Part shown: positions 36,001 through 47,990 of the stretch, piece after piece
Layout: every line of letters begins with the position of its first letter
Position numbering within the stretch: position 1 is the first letter of the stretch
Source: Sympetrum striolatum
Lineage: Eukaryota; Arthropoda; Insecta; Odonata; Libellulidae
Reading direction: 5' to 3'
DNA length: 64,000 bases
Assembly (NCBI GenBank): GCA_947579665.1
Contig: OX388343.1
Location: 90,128,254 to 90,192,253, forward strand
The notes under the pieces: model-generated
The model's input: the letters and a program-made list of their open reading frames with translations, nothing else
Told to the model about the DNA's origin: nothing
Databases searched by the model: none
Position numbers and translations under genes: made by a program

Positions 36001-37868
36001 TGATTGAGCAATTTATTAAAGAAGCGAATAACAAAATGCAAAATGTGCACATAAAACTTTGCGATCTTTAGAACGATGTAACATTGGAGCGATAGTGTTT
36101 ACACCAATTTGAACAGCTAAAATACAATATTTAAAAGTGAGATTTTGGAATTTTGTTCACATTATCATAAATATCAGTAACAAAAAAGTTGAGTGACAAT
36201 ATTTTTCATATTACTGGGAAACTTCATTAATTAAAGTTAAGCTTAGGTATGTTACTCCTTAAAGGATATAGGTATACCAGTCTTTGATAAATACTTTAAG
36301 AAATCAATTTCATGAATAGTAATTTTGTTCACTCAATTAAATTCTATATAATTTTCCCTTCTTAAATATGAAGACCTATTAAGAGGCATAACTTTTCAAA
36401 CCCTTTCGTTATCCATATTTATAAGTATCACAACATTTGATACGTTATTTCATTATGAAGATGAGTTGATAATTTTATTTTGAACCTTTTCCGTGATCAT
36501 TTTTTTAAGTGTGTGCATAGTGTGTGTTTCCCTGGAGGCTGTATTGACACAGGGTAAAAAAATTAATTTTATTTATTGTTTGAATGATTTGGCTACTTAC
36601 TTTTCTGATATAGAACGCTCATTCTTTGCAGAATGCTGCTTTTTTAATGGCCATCCATCCACGGTGTACAAATTTATCAAGAATCCATTACAAACGATTA
36701 AATTGCGCATCCGAGTCAGCCATGGCTTGTCGAGCATTTGCATAGAGCTGCTCCCTGTGGAAGGTTGCGTAGTATTCGTCCACTTTCTTCAATCATGTTA
36801 GCAGCCATGCCCGACTTGTCCTTGCATCCCCTCTTTGATCTTTGCGGATTCTATTCGTCCCCGCTTATTGCCCGTTTACTATGAATGCACTTGATCTACT
36901 GTCATGTCGTAATCGGTCCTTAATTATGTCTCATCGCTCTTGTGCTTCTTCGTGCACGCTCTTTCATTTGTCTGCTCCTTGCACAGATGTGCACCACTAT
37001 CTTGGCTTCCTTTTCTCCTACGAAATCCCTGATTGAAGACCTACTTTTCATAGGGAACCACTTGGATGAAAATGAAATATATCATACAAAACTCCCGTTT
37101 TAATTCCATCTGTTTATTCTAATTTTGAATCGTTATATGATTATATTATCTTAAAAAATTAACGTTTTCTTTCCAAGCATTTAGCGAGATATTTCCAACT
37201 TCATTTCTACAAAAAATCTTATTCATATTAAATTTAATAATTTGGAGCTACTAGTAATACAGTGTGTCGCATTTATTATCAAGAAAGGAGTCTAGTTTAT
37301 GAGCATTTTCATAAGATGAGTTTATACTTTTGTTACAAATATATTTTGTTGAATGTTTGGAATTCTAGTTTGTATCAATATTAATTTTTTGTATTTGATT
37401 TATGTATAACTTGTTATTCTTAGCTATTTATTGGTGAATTTTCCTTCAAAATCTATAATTAATATGAAAGAAATTTGAATAATGAATAATAAATAATGGA
37501 AAAATTAATATCCTCGGAAAGAAATCTTTAAAAGCCGATGAAATCAAAAAAGAAAGACAGCCAAAGAGGGGCTATAAAATGAAATATTAGGCTCGCTGTC
37601 AAGTAGATTCAGGAGTTTTAAATAAATTTTGAAGGAAACACAATAAAACTCAATTATAGGGATCTGCCTATTACGTCAGTCATGACAAGATAACCGATTT
37701 AGAAAAAGTTGGAGCACTGTACTTCTACGGTACCTCTACACCCCTTGAATATTTCAAGACAACATCGAAATTTAACAGTTAATTAAAAAGTACGAAAGCG
37801 CTTATTTTTTTTGGTTAAGGTAAGTTTATATAGCATATATTCATTACAATAAAAGAAGGGCGGGAGCT
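33011..37868. other. Gene-free region
   Basis: Nothing recognised with confidence. The stretch 36600-37040 is GC-richer than its surroundings and on the minus strand reads as a broken polar frame (VDEYYATFHREQLYANARQA near 36770-36700), which may be an old mobile-element coding remnant. I could not assign it. Confidence 0.35.
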
Positions 37869-37884
37869 CCTAGATCCGCCGCTG
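37869..37884. repeat. Solitary hAT-type terminal repeat remnant
   Basis: CCTAGATCCGCCGCTG matches the right terminal repeat of the 27534-28033 element at 14 of 16 bases. No partner end was found nearby, so it is a fragment of a related copy. Confidence 0.4.
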
Positions 37885-39512
37885 GAAAAAACCTATTTAT
37901 CGAGGGAGAGAAAGAATTCATGAGCTATTTTTTCGTGCGATTAAGTATAGTAGAGATACGCCGTATTCAAGTTTGCGATGTAGTAAAAATAGGAGAATGA
38001 GGTTTTGAAGTGCACCGAACAAGTTAGATGAAAGTAAGCAAAAATGTCCTGTTGAGTAAGACAGAGAGAGGGAGAAGAAGTCTGAATGCTGAAGAAGATA
38101 AAAAAGCAAAAAGTAGAGGAAGATAAAATAAGAGGGAAAATTCCATTTCCATTGTATTGGAAGGAAAAGTTCCAGGGCAAAAGGATCAGAGAGACTGAGA
38201 TTTCATTTACAGAACTCAGAGGGGCTACAGCATTTCTCTTCTAAAACAGTCGACGACTAAAACGAGATCTTTAGATATTGGTCGATAATGGTTATCTGAA
38301 AAATTAATCTCTTTTCCCACCTTAACATATTTAGATTACTTATCTTGATTTTTTGTTTTTAGGTATCTCTACTCGAAGAGTTTAATTAGTACCTTATCAT
38401 AAACTCAATTATCATCAAATTCCAAAGAAAAATTCAGTCATAGTGTATTGTGCACTTTTTAGTGAATATTTACAGAAGAGTTTGTTTGCGAAATAAATAT
38501 GTATTATTTCTGGACAAGAAGAGTTCCTGCAACAATGGAGCATTGGTATTTGTCTCCCCATACAAGTCAGAAGAAAATCAATCCGTCAATATTTAAATAC
38601 CTTAAAAAGTGTTATTGAGTGTTAAGTGTGATAGAGCCATTGTACTGACATTACATGGACTTGTTCCTTTGATTGAATTCTGGCTCGAGGAGGAAAGCGA
38701 GGGTAAACCTTCTCACTCCTCATTTTCCCATCGTATCCCCTCTCTTAAGCTTTCATAGCGAATGGTTGAGGGAATATGTTTCAAACCAGCCCTCGTGAAG
38801 AATACTATATAGAGAGAATATTTGTGAAAGACGCACAGTGTGCTGAGATTGGAAAAAGGAGTATCCAAATGTCGACAGTTTTCTGGGCATAGGGAGTTTG
38901 AGTGGCCGGTTTCGAATACGTTCTGCGTACAACCATGCATATCATTCTATTTACAGCAACCTTTTAAACTAAACACTCAGATGTAAATAACGGCTTAAAT
39001 GCTTAGAATATCTTTGGTATTATTCGAGGAAATACGTTGTCTTGGGTGATTTTAACCCCACGCGCCTAATTAAGGGTTAATATTTAAAAAAATATTATTG
39101 AGAAGTTACTTCATCTAGCACCATGCATTTCAGTATCTATTCTTTGCGAAAACCAATAAAAAGTTTTAATGATTTCAGTTGTCCATAGTCGAGAATCGCC
39201 TTATTATTTACAATTTTTAATTGTTCACGCTCATTTTATTTCTGTTCACCTCCCTCGATTTGTAATTTCTGGTGTCGCTTCAACGACGCATCAGAAAAAG
39301 CTGGCCAAAAATAAAAAATATGGTTAAAATTGGGTGAAAATGTCATCTGTAAGTAATGTTTACATCGTAAGGTCAATTTTGACTTCAGTTTTGCCGTATC
39401 TATGCGAGTTATTGAATAATTTACACTGAAAATAATAAACCGAGAACATTTTCTGTAATAAATAATAGTATCTTTTCTGTTTCTAAAAGAAGAACTTCAA
39501 ACATATTTATAA
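37885..39512. other. Gene-free region
   Basis: No feature recognised; open frames here (37918-38180, 38713-38940) lack any domain. Confidence 0.4.
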
Positions 39513-40786
39513 TTAACAAGGAATCAAAAACGTTACATATAAAATATTGCAAATAAAAGAAGAATGTATATTATTAGAATTCGTTAGAAACTGAAAACGA
39601 ATTATCTTCCGACTCGTCATTTTCTTCAGTTTGTGGTTCGCACTCCACATTTTCAGAAAGCAAAAGTTTGCGTACATCCGTAGCCAGTTATTTAATTCCT
39701 TTTTTGATAGCTCATGTAAACTTGGAATAATAGGGTCAGAGGTCAGGAAAAGCCTTCGGAAAATGTCATCATTAGCTGCCAACCTCTTTAATTTACTACC
39801 ATATATCGACGAATGTCTTTATTTCTTGCCTGAATTGTCTCTTCTGGCAGTTGGCTTCTTCTGCAATAGCTGCACCGTAAAACAAAATTCTGTGAATGGT
39901 GGGTGGTATATAGTATTTAAACTATAGTAACTATACAGCAGTACGTTAGTTCCGCGGTGCTATTATAGAAATTCGTGAAATCAGGGTAATTGACGGAATG
40001 AACACTCGATAAAGCTTTCAAAATAACTGAAAACCGTAGAATCACTTCTTCATCGAAACCTTGTTTATAAAAATGACGATTAAGTCGTAGCCTTAAATCG
40101 CCATGCACGATATTTATATGATATCTTATAACATTACCGTAGTAAAGAGCACATTATGCTAACTCAAACATGAAGCACTGGAGGCATGTTAGGTGCTGAC
40201 CTATAACTCCCAAAGACAGTATGGGATCTGCGAAAATGCGCCTAGCAGTGTTTACGTCTTTGAAAGTTCCATAACCCGATTTTGTAACGTCAACTATAAG
40301 TCCCATTTTCCATCTAATTGATTTTTGTATATTTTTTTCCTCTTTAACATTTTGTTTCCATTGCTTAATGGTGCGGTAATGGGTGCTTAACGGTGCATAC
40401 CGTTACCACCTGGTATTCATACCAAATTGCAGCGTATACATTAAATAAATAATATTGCCTAAAAATAAAAGTTTCAGGAAGTTCAACAGATGAAGAAAGA
40501 AAAGATTGCAAAGATTCTTTGGCTATTTTATTTTTAAATTTATTTGCCTTCCATTGCTTAATATCTAAGCAGTAGGAAATGTGGAGAAGACATTCAAAAC
40601 AGCGATTTTAGCAATTCAGAGTTAAAAATCCAAATTAATATATTTTTCGTCCAATGGCAATTTTGCTTCAGGATTTAAATTATTCATCCGTGATTTATTT
40701 GCTTCACAAATATAGCACTTCATACGGCTTGTTTCTGTAAGTACAGTGCATTTTATAAATTCCTCTGACTCATCTTTCTTTTCCAT
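39513..40786 (-). pseudogene. Decayed transposon-type coding region, family unassigned
   Basis: Fragments in several minus-strand frames follow the order of a repeat-associated protein I recall as multicopy in arthropod and cnidarian genomes. MEKKDESEEFIKC...MKCYICEANKSRMNNL (from 40786) is followed by GLIVDVTKSGYGTFKDVNTA and RRIFADP (about 40310-40220), VILRFSVILKALSSVHSV with NFYNSTAELTYC (about 40060-39930), PPTIHRILFYGAAIAEEA and QARNKDIRRY (about 39900-39810), and ANDDIFRRLFLTSDPIIPSL (about 39780-39720). At least three frameshifts and a stop after NLDF show it is dead. A Cys-x2-Cys near the N-terminus could be a zinc-binding start. The order and spacing are seen directly; the family resemblance is from memory. 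Confidence 0.55.
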
Positions 40787-41690
40787 GATCTTCCATGATG
40801 CAAATAGAGACTAGTTTATTTTCTTCTCTCCTTTCTGTTCTCAAAGCAGCTAACATTTAGAAATATTTCATTCATGACGACGATGATAGGATGCGGCATT
40901 AGATTAGATGCTAATCGATGATCCGAACGAATGCACAAAATTTTCCATGATCGAAAAGTGCAATAAAAAATTTAAGATATCATTAGAGAATATATATATC
41001 CCAGTTCTCCTTCTGTAAATACTTGAAAGTTAGAAATGTTTGTGCACTTCTCGCTGTCAGCAAAATAACCCTGTCTGGACCACGAGACAAACTGAACATG
41101 CTCGTCACTAGTTCCATATTCAAACGTGTAAAAGTCTGTGTGGTTTAGGGATAATTCATGCTACTCTGAACACTTATTAAGCTGAGCAATGAGGAAAGAA
41201 AGGGTGTGAAGTGAGAAGAAGCAGTCTCTTTCCAACTCCCCTCTTCACGACCACCCGGGCGATGGTCGGATTGTTTAAGGCCAAGAGAGGGCTGATGAGT
41301 GAAAGAAAACGATGACAGAATTAAGAAAATGTCGTGCCACACTGTTCATGAAGTTTACTTTATGAATTATTGCTCAAAAGAGACGATAGATCTTCCAATA
41401 CCTACTAAGGAAGGAAGGAAGGTAGGAAAGAGTCGGGGCGTCGCGCGGCCGAAAAGTTCTAAAAACGGCAAGGAGGCAGACAGACATCAGCAAGAATTTT
41501 CTTTTGTTTCATAATTTATAAATATCATACTATATCCCTATGTAAAAATGTACTTGTCGATAGGTGTCGATGACAAAGATTCCGTTTTCTTTTATCGAAA
41601 AAAATAAGTTCATTTTGCAATGATATATATAACATATTGATGTTAATTGTTTAAATAAATTTTATAAATGTAAGAAAATAGATATATTTG

Positions 41691-41694
<4 letters not shown>
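40787..41694. other. Gene-free spacer
   Basis: No recognised gene. Overlapping frames 41145-41342 (-) and 41299-41514 (+) have no domain. Confidence 0.4.

Positions 41695-41741
<47 letters not shown>
41695..41741. repeat. (TA)n microsatellite
   Basis: An uninterrupted run of about 23 TA dinucleotides. Confidence 0.95.
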
Positions 41742-41743
<2 letters not shown>

Positions 41744-43792
41744 GAGCGCCATATACTTAAAATACTTATTAGTTCCCGTAAAACTCGGCTATTCGACGCA
41801 CATTTCAGTCATTGAAAAGTGAAAGATTTTCCACGTCCGTCGACAGACCTTTTTCCCTAGCTTTGACCGGTTAGTGTTGCTAAATGCTGAACTTAAAAGA
41901 GTCAAACACCGGTGGATCTTATATTCCTCACAAAGGACGACAACAATATAACTGTCTAAAAATTTTAAATGAAAGTCGAATATTTGATTTTTGGCCAGCC
42001 TTTTCTGATTTGGTCCCAATGTGCGGCGCAGGAAGGCAATCAAAGAAAGTGAAAAATTTGTATGGATTTAAAATTTTACAGGATAAAGGATTTTAAGAGG
42101 ATAAAATTCATGAGAATTTTATATTTAAGAGGATAAAATTCTTGAGATTTTTCACTGAAGAAAACGCGTTGAATTTGACTTTTGTAAAACAAATCCCTTT
42201 TCTCCGTTCATCTTTAACTTCGTACTTAATTTTTCGTTCTCATTTTTAGTGATTCTGTCGCAATTTCAGCCACAGCAGTTTATTGCACAGGAATTAACGG
42301 CTTTATGCAATGTGTTGTCATATTTAAGCAGCACGAATTTAAATGGTTATTATAACAACGTAATGCTTGTCATACAAATAAGTGTCTATGAAAGAGGAAG
42401 GAGACATTCTTGAATTTCATGACCCTTCACGTTTTCACCGCTAAGATTATCGCGTAAGACGTGGAGAAGTGAAGAAGTTCATTCGGAGGTATGCGGGATA
42501 CCACTTAAGTGTTCTAGTTATTTTATTTAGACAGCGAATTTTGAAGAATCAAAGAAAATAGATTCTGGTTGATTTTTTGGTGAATATCAGAGCTATTTTC
42601 CCACCCTTTCTTCCGGCTATTACAGTTTTAAAAGGCGACCTTTATATCTGTTGTAATGGAAGAATACATGATTTTTAGGTCACTTCAATGAAATCAGTAA
42701 AATCTTAACCAATACTTCTGCTTTATGCTGTTATGATAAAACTCCGTCTCATCCAGCGATCATTTCTCACAGTGACGAGACCTCTTGAATTACTTCCTCT
42801 GCTGCCATTACCGTCTGAGGTAGAAATTGCAATACCGTAACAGGAACAGAATATCAGTATCACGATATTCCGACGTTTCAAAACCGCGATCCAGATATCG
42901 GTGTCAATCCCGATGAAGCAACAACTTTCAATTAAAATCTCGATGATTGTTTATGCTATCAAAAGGCATATTAAAGAATGCCTTAATATAGAAATAAAAG
43001 ATATTTGTTATAAACGGGCTCCATTACACGAAGGCAAAAGATGCTATTGATAAAATGAAATATATATACTGCCATCAATTATTTTTAGAATCAAAATTAT
43101 CGTCGAAATTCTCGGTGGAGTGTTCTAATAAAAAGTAGTGATTGTATAGAGTTTTATAATTAATATGAACGACCTTTTTTGCAGAATCGGTTTGCGGCTG
43201 AAACCCTAGGACCCTTACGGCTTATCGTGTAATTATTGATAGATTGTCATGAATTTAAGCCTCTTATGCCCTCATCTTAAAAATATGTAATCTTTTGCAG
43301 CAACCTGCTCTAACTAGATTAACTTGAAACTCTCGGGCCATGAAGTCATCTGTGGAAAACTGTAGTCTCTCCTCAATGACATTGCTGACTTTCTTAAATA
43401 AAATAATATTATGAAAAATAGATGTTGTTATTAAATATTTCAAGGATCATCAAAATAACGATTTTACAATCAAGATCCTGGGATGCCCATGATCAGAACC
43501 CTAACAATTTCTTGACTGAGTCAGAGGACTAATTGGTTGGAGTCCTTCCGTAGGGTCTCTTTGTCCCATCGTCGAGTGTTTACTTCAAATTTTGCATGGA
43601 TGACTCATACTTACATAACTAATTCTTCGAAAATATTGTGGTCAGCAAAATTTGTAATGGAGTGACAATGTCACAAATTGAATTCTCCCTTTTTTGCGAA
43701 TTTATAATATAATTAGAAAGTAATCCTGGCATGAAATGATGATTATGTCTAAACTTCATAGAATCAGGCGAGGTGTTGTGGGAATCCATAAT
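41742..43792. other. Gene-free spacer
   Basis: No feature recognised. A short direct repeat AAGAGGATAAAATTC occurs near 42096 and 42127. Confidence 0.4.
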
Positions 43793-43985
43793 GGAAAGAA
43801 TCAAAGGTGGAATTGTACTTTTACCACAAATTTTATTTTTCACAAAAACAGTTACACGACCGTTTTCGAACAATTACCCGTTCAAGAGGATTACGATTAA
43901 TCGTCAAAACCGTTTGTGCAACTCTTTTTGTGAAAAATAAATTTTTGGTAAAAGTGGGTACAATTCCATCTTTGATTCTTTCCGA
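43793..43985. mobile_element. Fold-back element, arms about 70 bp
   Basis: The left arm starting GGAAAGAATCAAAGGTGGAA (about 43793-43860) is complementary to the right arm ending TTCCATCTTTGATTCTTTCC (about 43905-43985), with a few mismatches and small gaps. The spacer is about 45 bp. The whole is a noncoding hairpin of about 190 bp, typical of a fold-back MITE. The open frames on both strands here are products of the symmetry. Confidence 0.75.
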
Positions 43986-45439
43986 TAATTATGTCATTTA
44001 CCTGCTATAAACTAAAAAAACTAATATTTATTCTCCAAAATAAACGCTTATGAAGTTTAATTAGTTATAAATAATAAACGAAAAACAATCAAGAGTTATT
44101 CAAAAAAATTATTACAATATTTTTAAGAATTCATAACACTTGTTACGTAACGGAAACATCGTTACGTTTTTAAAACGAAATGTTGACTTAGTCGCAGCAA
44201 GGAAACGTAATTTAAGTTCTATTACATTATCATTAAAAGAAACATAAGGTATCTCACTAAATTAAACATGTAATATCTGTACAGATATATCGGTCTTTGG
44301 ATATGAGAGAATAATTAATTGTTTGACATAATTAATAGAAAATATCAGTTTTTGCAGAAATGAATGAGTACTGAGATATGTTATCAGGACTTTAGTTCCT
44401 CCTTATAGTTTGAACCAAACTAATATTAATTGTAGCAAATAGAGATTGGTGATAAATGATTAAATTTAAAGTTTTTTTTTCCTATTTTTAATGATTTTGG
44501 GTATATTTTGCGCTATATTGATAAATCTAATAAAAAATAAACAGTTTTTGCCTATAGAGCGCTCAAATTCTATTTAAGCTTTAATTTTTGCATTTTAGAT
44601 GATATTCATGACCTAAGAAAGTTCGGATGCGATTTCATTCAAATGGGTGATATGAACTTAGTCATAATATCAAACAATCTATTCAAAGCTTACGTTAAAA
44701 TTCTCATTATTTGGCTCCATGTTAGTACCCCAGATTCTTTACTGATGAATAACACACTCATGATTGCGTTTTCATAAATTTTTAACCATTTTTTGTCAAG
44801 AATCCGCGATTTTCTCCTTGTTCACTTGGAGATAAATTTGCGGTTTACCAGCTCTGACAATTGCTCCATGAGGCAACCGATTCCAGTTGGACAACAGAGT
44901 GAGGCAAGAAGGAATAACAAAGCCAGGCATCCACACTGCGGATCTTGCTTGAACTTATATGACTTTCATCAACACATGAAAGCATCTATCTGTATATAAA
45001 AAAAGATCTTATTTAAAGAACTATAGGTTTTAATCTAAAATGAATGATAGATGTATCGCCTAAATTTCCAGAACTATTTAGTTAACCCTATAATACTTTC
45101 TCTGTCAGAAATATGGTAAAGGATTGCGAGATATCACTCAGTAATGTAGTAAGATATTTTCATCTAATTCTCCGGAGGACGAGGCAAAAATAATTTAAAA
45201 TGCGCATTAAATACCTGAGGTTCGAGGATTCATCAATAAAGGATATGCAGTTATTGCACGTAGCCTTATGCATTAATATTTTCCTTTAAATAGTGATTTA
45301 AATAAACGAAGGGTAAGGACATTTTTCACATTAAATACATCGAAATGTTGAAATACATGTTGAAATATTAGCCTATATCTCAATAATTCAAAATAATTGG
45401 AGAAAATGATGACCTAATGGCGGTTTATAGAACGTAATT
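43986..45439. other. Gene-free spacer
   Basis: No feature recognised. Confidence 0.4.
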
Positions 45440-46683
45440 TAAGGTAATTCCGGTAGCCCCACCTAAGGAAAATACTTCATAACAATGACTTCAGTGATAA
45501 TAAGAATATGAAACTGCGTGATAGAATATAACATTTATTGATTATTAATAGGATGTAAACAAATTTTGTTTAAAAACATTTTTATCCAAAATATTAAACA
45601 TTTTCTGCATCCATGCATTTGGCCATCTCTCCCGAGTGTCCGGGTGAGACGCCTCACTTCTGTCGGAGAGATGTTCCATTAGCTTAAACTGAATTTACTC
45701 TAGAAAGCGAATGCTATATAACAAAGTTGTTAAATTCAACTTAAAATTAGGATATAAATAAACATTTAAGTTGAATTTAACATACTTAGAAGTTTCATTT
45801 GCAAACATTTAGCCAACAATTGTAGTACATTTAGAGAACAATATCCATTTTAAAATATAATGAAATTTGCAATTGGCATGAATTGAGCTAGAATAAACAC
45901 AAAATATTGTCGTTTTAACCGAAAAAATATTATAAAAATTTATGTTTTTTCGAAATTTCGAGGAAAAGATTCTCAGATAAGATATTCATTGATTTCGAAA
46001 AAAAAATTATATTTGTAATTTCCATGTGGATGAGCCACTTTTGCCGGGTATTACATTTCGATCAGAAAAAAGTGGCAAAACGCTCCACCCTAGTTCTTAC
46101 TAAACAATACCTCATTTTTGATCGTGCATAAAATGCATTCGACCGAGGATTTAAATTTGAATTGAAATTAAAATGTAGATTACAAACGTTTCCTTGAAAA
46201 AAGCCTTAATCAGTATCACCTCAAAGTTAGATTGATACTAATAAGGCAGATATATCTAAAGATAGCACTGGGGCATCTCTCCCGAGAAGAGGTGGGGCGT
46301 CCATCCTTTCAGTACGGGAGAGATGCCCTTACAACCACTGGGGCTACCGTTTGTCAAAGATGGCCAGTCACTTCATGTAAATATTAGATGAACCTATAGC
46401 TACAGGTTTTCGCCCTTAAATTCAAAATTCTCAAACATTTAAACAGATGCCAAGCAGAAACATTATACTCTATCTTATAAGAGGGCAGAAAAAACAGCAC
46501 CTACTTGAAATGGTGCTATAAAATTACGTAAAGAGAATTATTCGCCGTGAAACTCCTGCAGATAGACAGGTTCATTCCAACTAACTGACAATCATCGTCC
46601 GTAGAGTAATATTGGGGTTTTCCTTAAAAATACTACGACTGGAGCATCACTCCCAGTGGAGCATCTCACCCAGAATTACCTTA
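45440..46683. mobile_element. Candidate DNA element with GGCATCTCTCCC motifs
   Basis: TAAGGTAATTC at 45440-45450 and GAATTACCTTA at 46673-46683 form a perfect 11-bp inverted pair. Between them the motif GGGCATCTCTCCCG or a variant recurs in both orientations: 45621-45636, about 45662-45677 (inverted), 46271-46284, 46315-46328 (inverted), and degenerate copies at 46640-46671. A second inverted pair, CGGTAGCCCC (45451-45460) and GGGGCTACCG (46340-46349), gives an alternative right end. There is no coding potential. A non-autonomous element with subterminal repeats fits best; the limits are uncertain. Confidence 0.45.
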
Positions 46684-47990
46684 TATGTTTTGATACAAAT
46701 TATGGATATAAATATGGATTCCATTGATGCTCCATTTGATGCAGTTCTACTGTTTATTTGCCGTTGTTTAACTAGAGTTTCCTTTATAAAGAGGCCTCGA
46801 ACCGCAATTCCTAATTAGTAATCCGGTTCCTGTTTTATTGTACAACTTTCTGAATCTTTGGTTTTAAGCCATATGGGGCTACGGCAATAAAGCCGATTAT
46901 AACATCATATACCATTTTTATATCTCTTTTTTATTTTGTCGATTTTCCTTCCTCTCATCATTTCCTTTGTGAGGACACGACCCTCCCACTTCCTCACCTC
47001 CTTTTCTTCTTTCAAAGTCATCTATTTTCTCTCTGTTCTCTCTTTTCTTATCGACTCAATTGACGTTTTTCCCACCTCATATCTTCCTTCCGGACTTTCC
47101 CTCTCTTTGTATCTTAGTATTTATTTCATATTTTGTCTTCTATGATCTGCAATAAATTTTGCTCTTTTATCGAATGGCAATGCACGATCATGTGAGCATT
47201 TTGAATAAAAGTTGGTAAGTATTGTTGAATGTTAATGGAATGTAAGCACTTTCATTGTTTACAGATATTGTTCTAATTAGCTTGTTGACAAAATCGTCTT
47301 ACGCAGGCATCTTCAAACTAATGATCACGGGAAACAGGGGACACGATGTTACACTCTTATTACACTCGTGTTTAGACCCAAACTGTCCACATTTAATAAC
47401 TCCTTTCAAACCTAATACATTCCCTTTGAATGCCCATTTTAGTTCCCATTTTTACTGTATATAATTTTATTAAGCGGAAAATACTTCATTTATTAAATTG
47501 TATATCATTACTAGATAAACGATTAGGACAAAATATACTATGCTCCCTGTCTCCTTAAGATCCGCAGAACAATTTACTCCTAATTATTTTATCAGATACT
47601 CCAATGCTCGGGTCTGACCGAAGAAATTGAATTCGGGAGAGGTATTAATGAGTAGGACTCAGGTTTTCTCTTGAACCACGTATTGTGGAAATATAGCCAA
47701 TGAATAGTTTTATACATCGTTAATTAATATATAGAAAAAAAAGGATATTTGTACTTCTGTTTCGGGGTAAGGTTTCTCATGATGGCCACTAATAATTTTA
47801 TCATAGTACATACTTCTGATATAGCTGGTCTCATGATTTTCTCTGCCAATGAACGTAGTGGAATAAAAGGACTAACGCGAGGTCATTAAACCTTTTGACG
47901 GTGCCTCAGGTACTTGGGAACAACCCTCCCCTCTGAAGAAGTGCACCATTAGCGACAGGTCCTCATGTTTCCCTTTCCGACGCCCTTTGT
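46684..47990. other. Spacer upstream of GC-rich block
   Basis: AT-rich DNA with no recognised gene; composition shifts toward GC from about 47900. Confidence 0.4.

Noticed and set aside
36493..36801. 102-codon plus-strand frame with a hydrophobic start resembling a signal peptide
   Set aside because: It starts at GTG rather than ATG, no family is recognised, and the opposite strand looks more protein-like.
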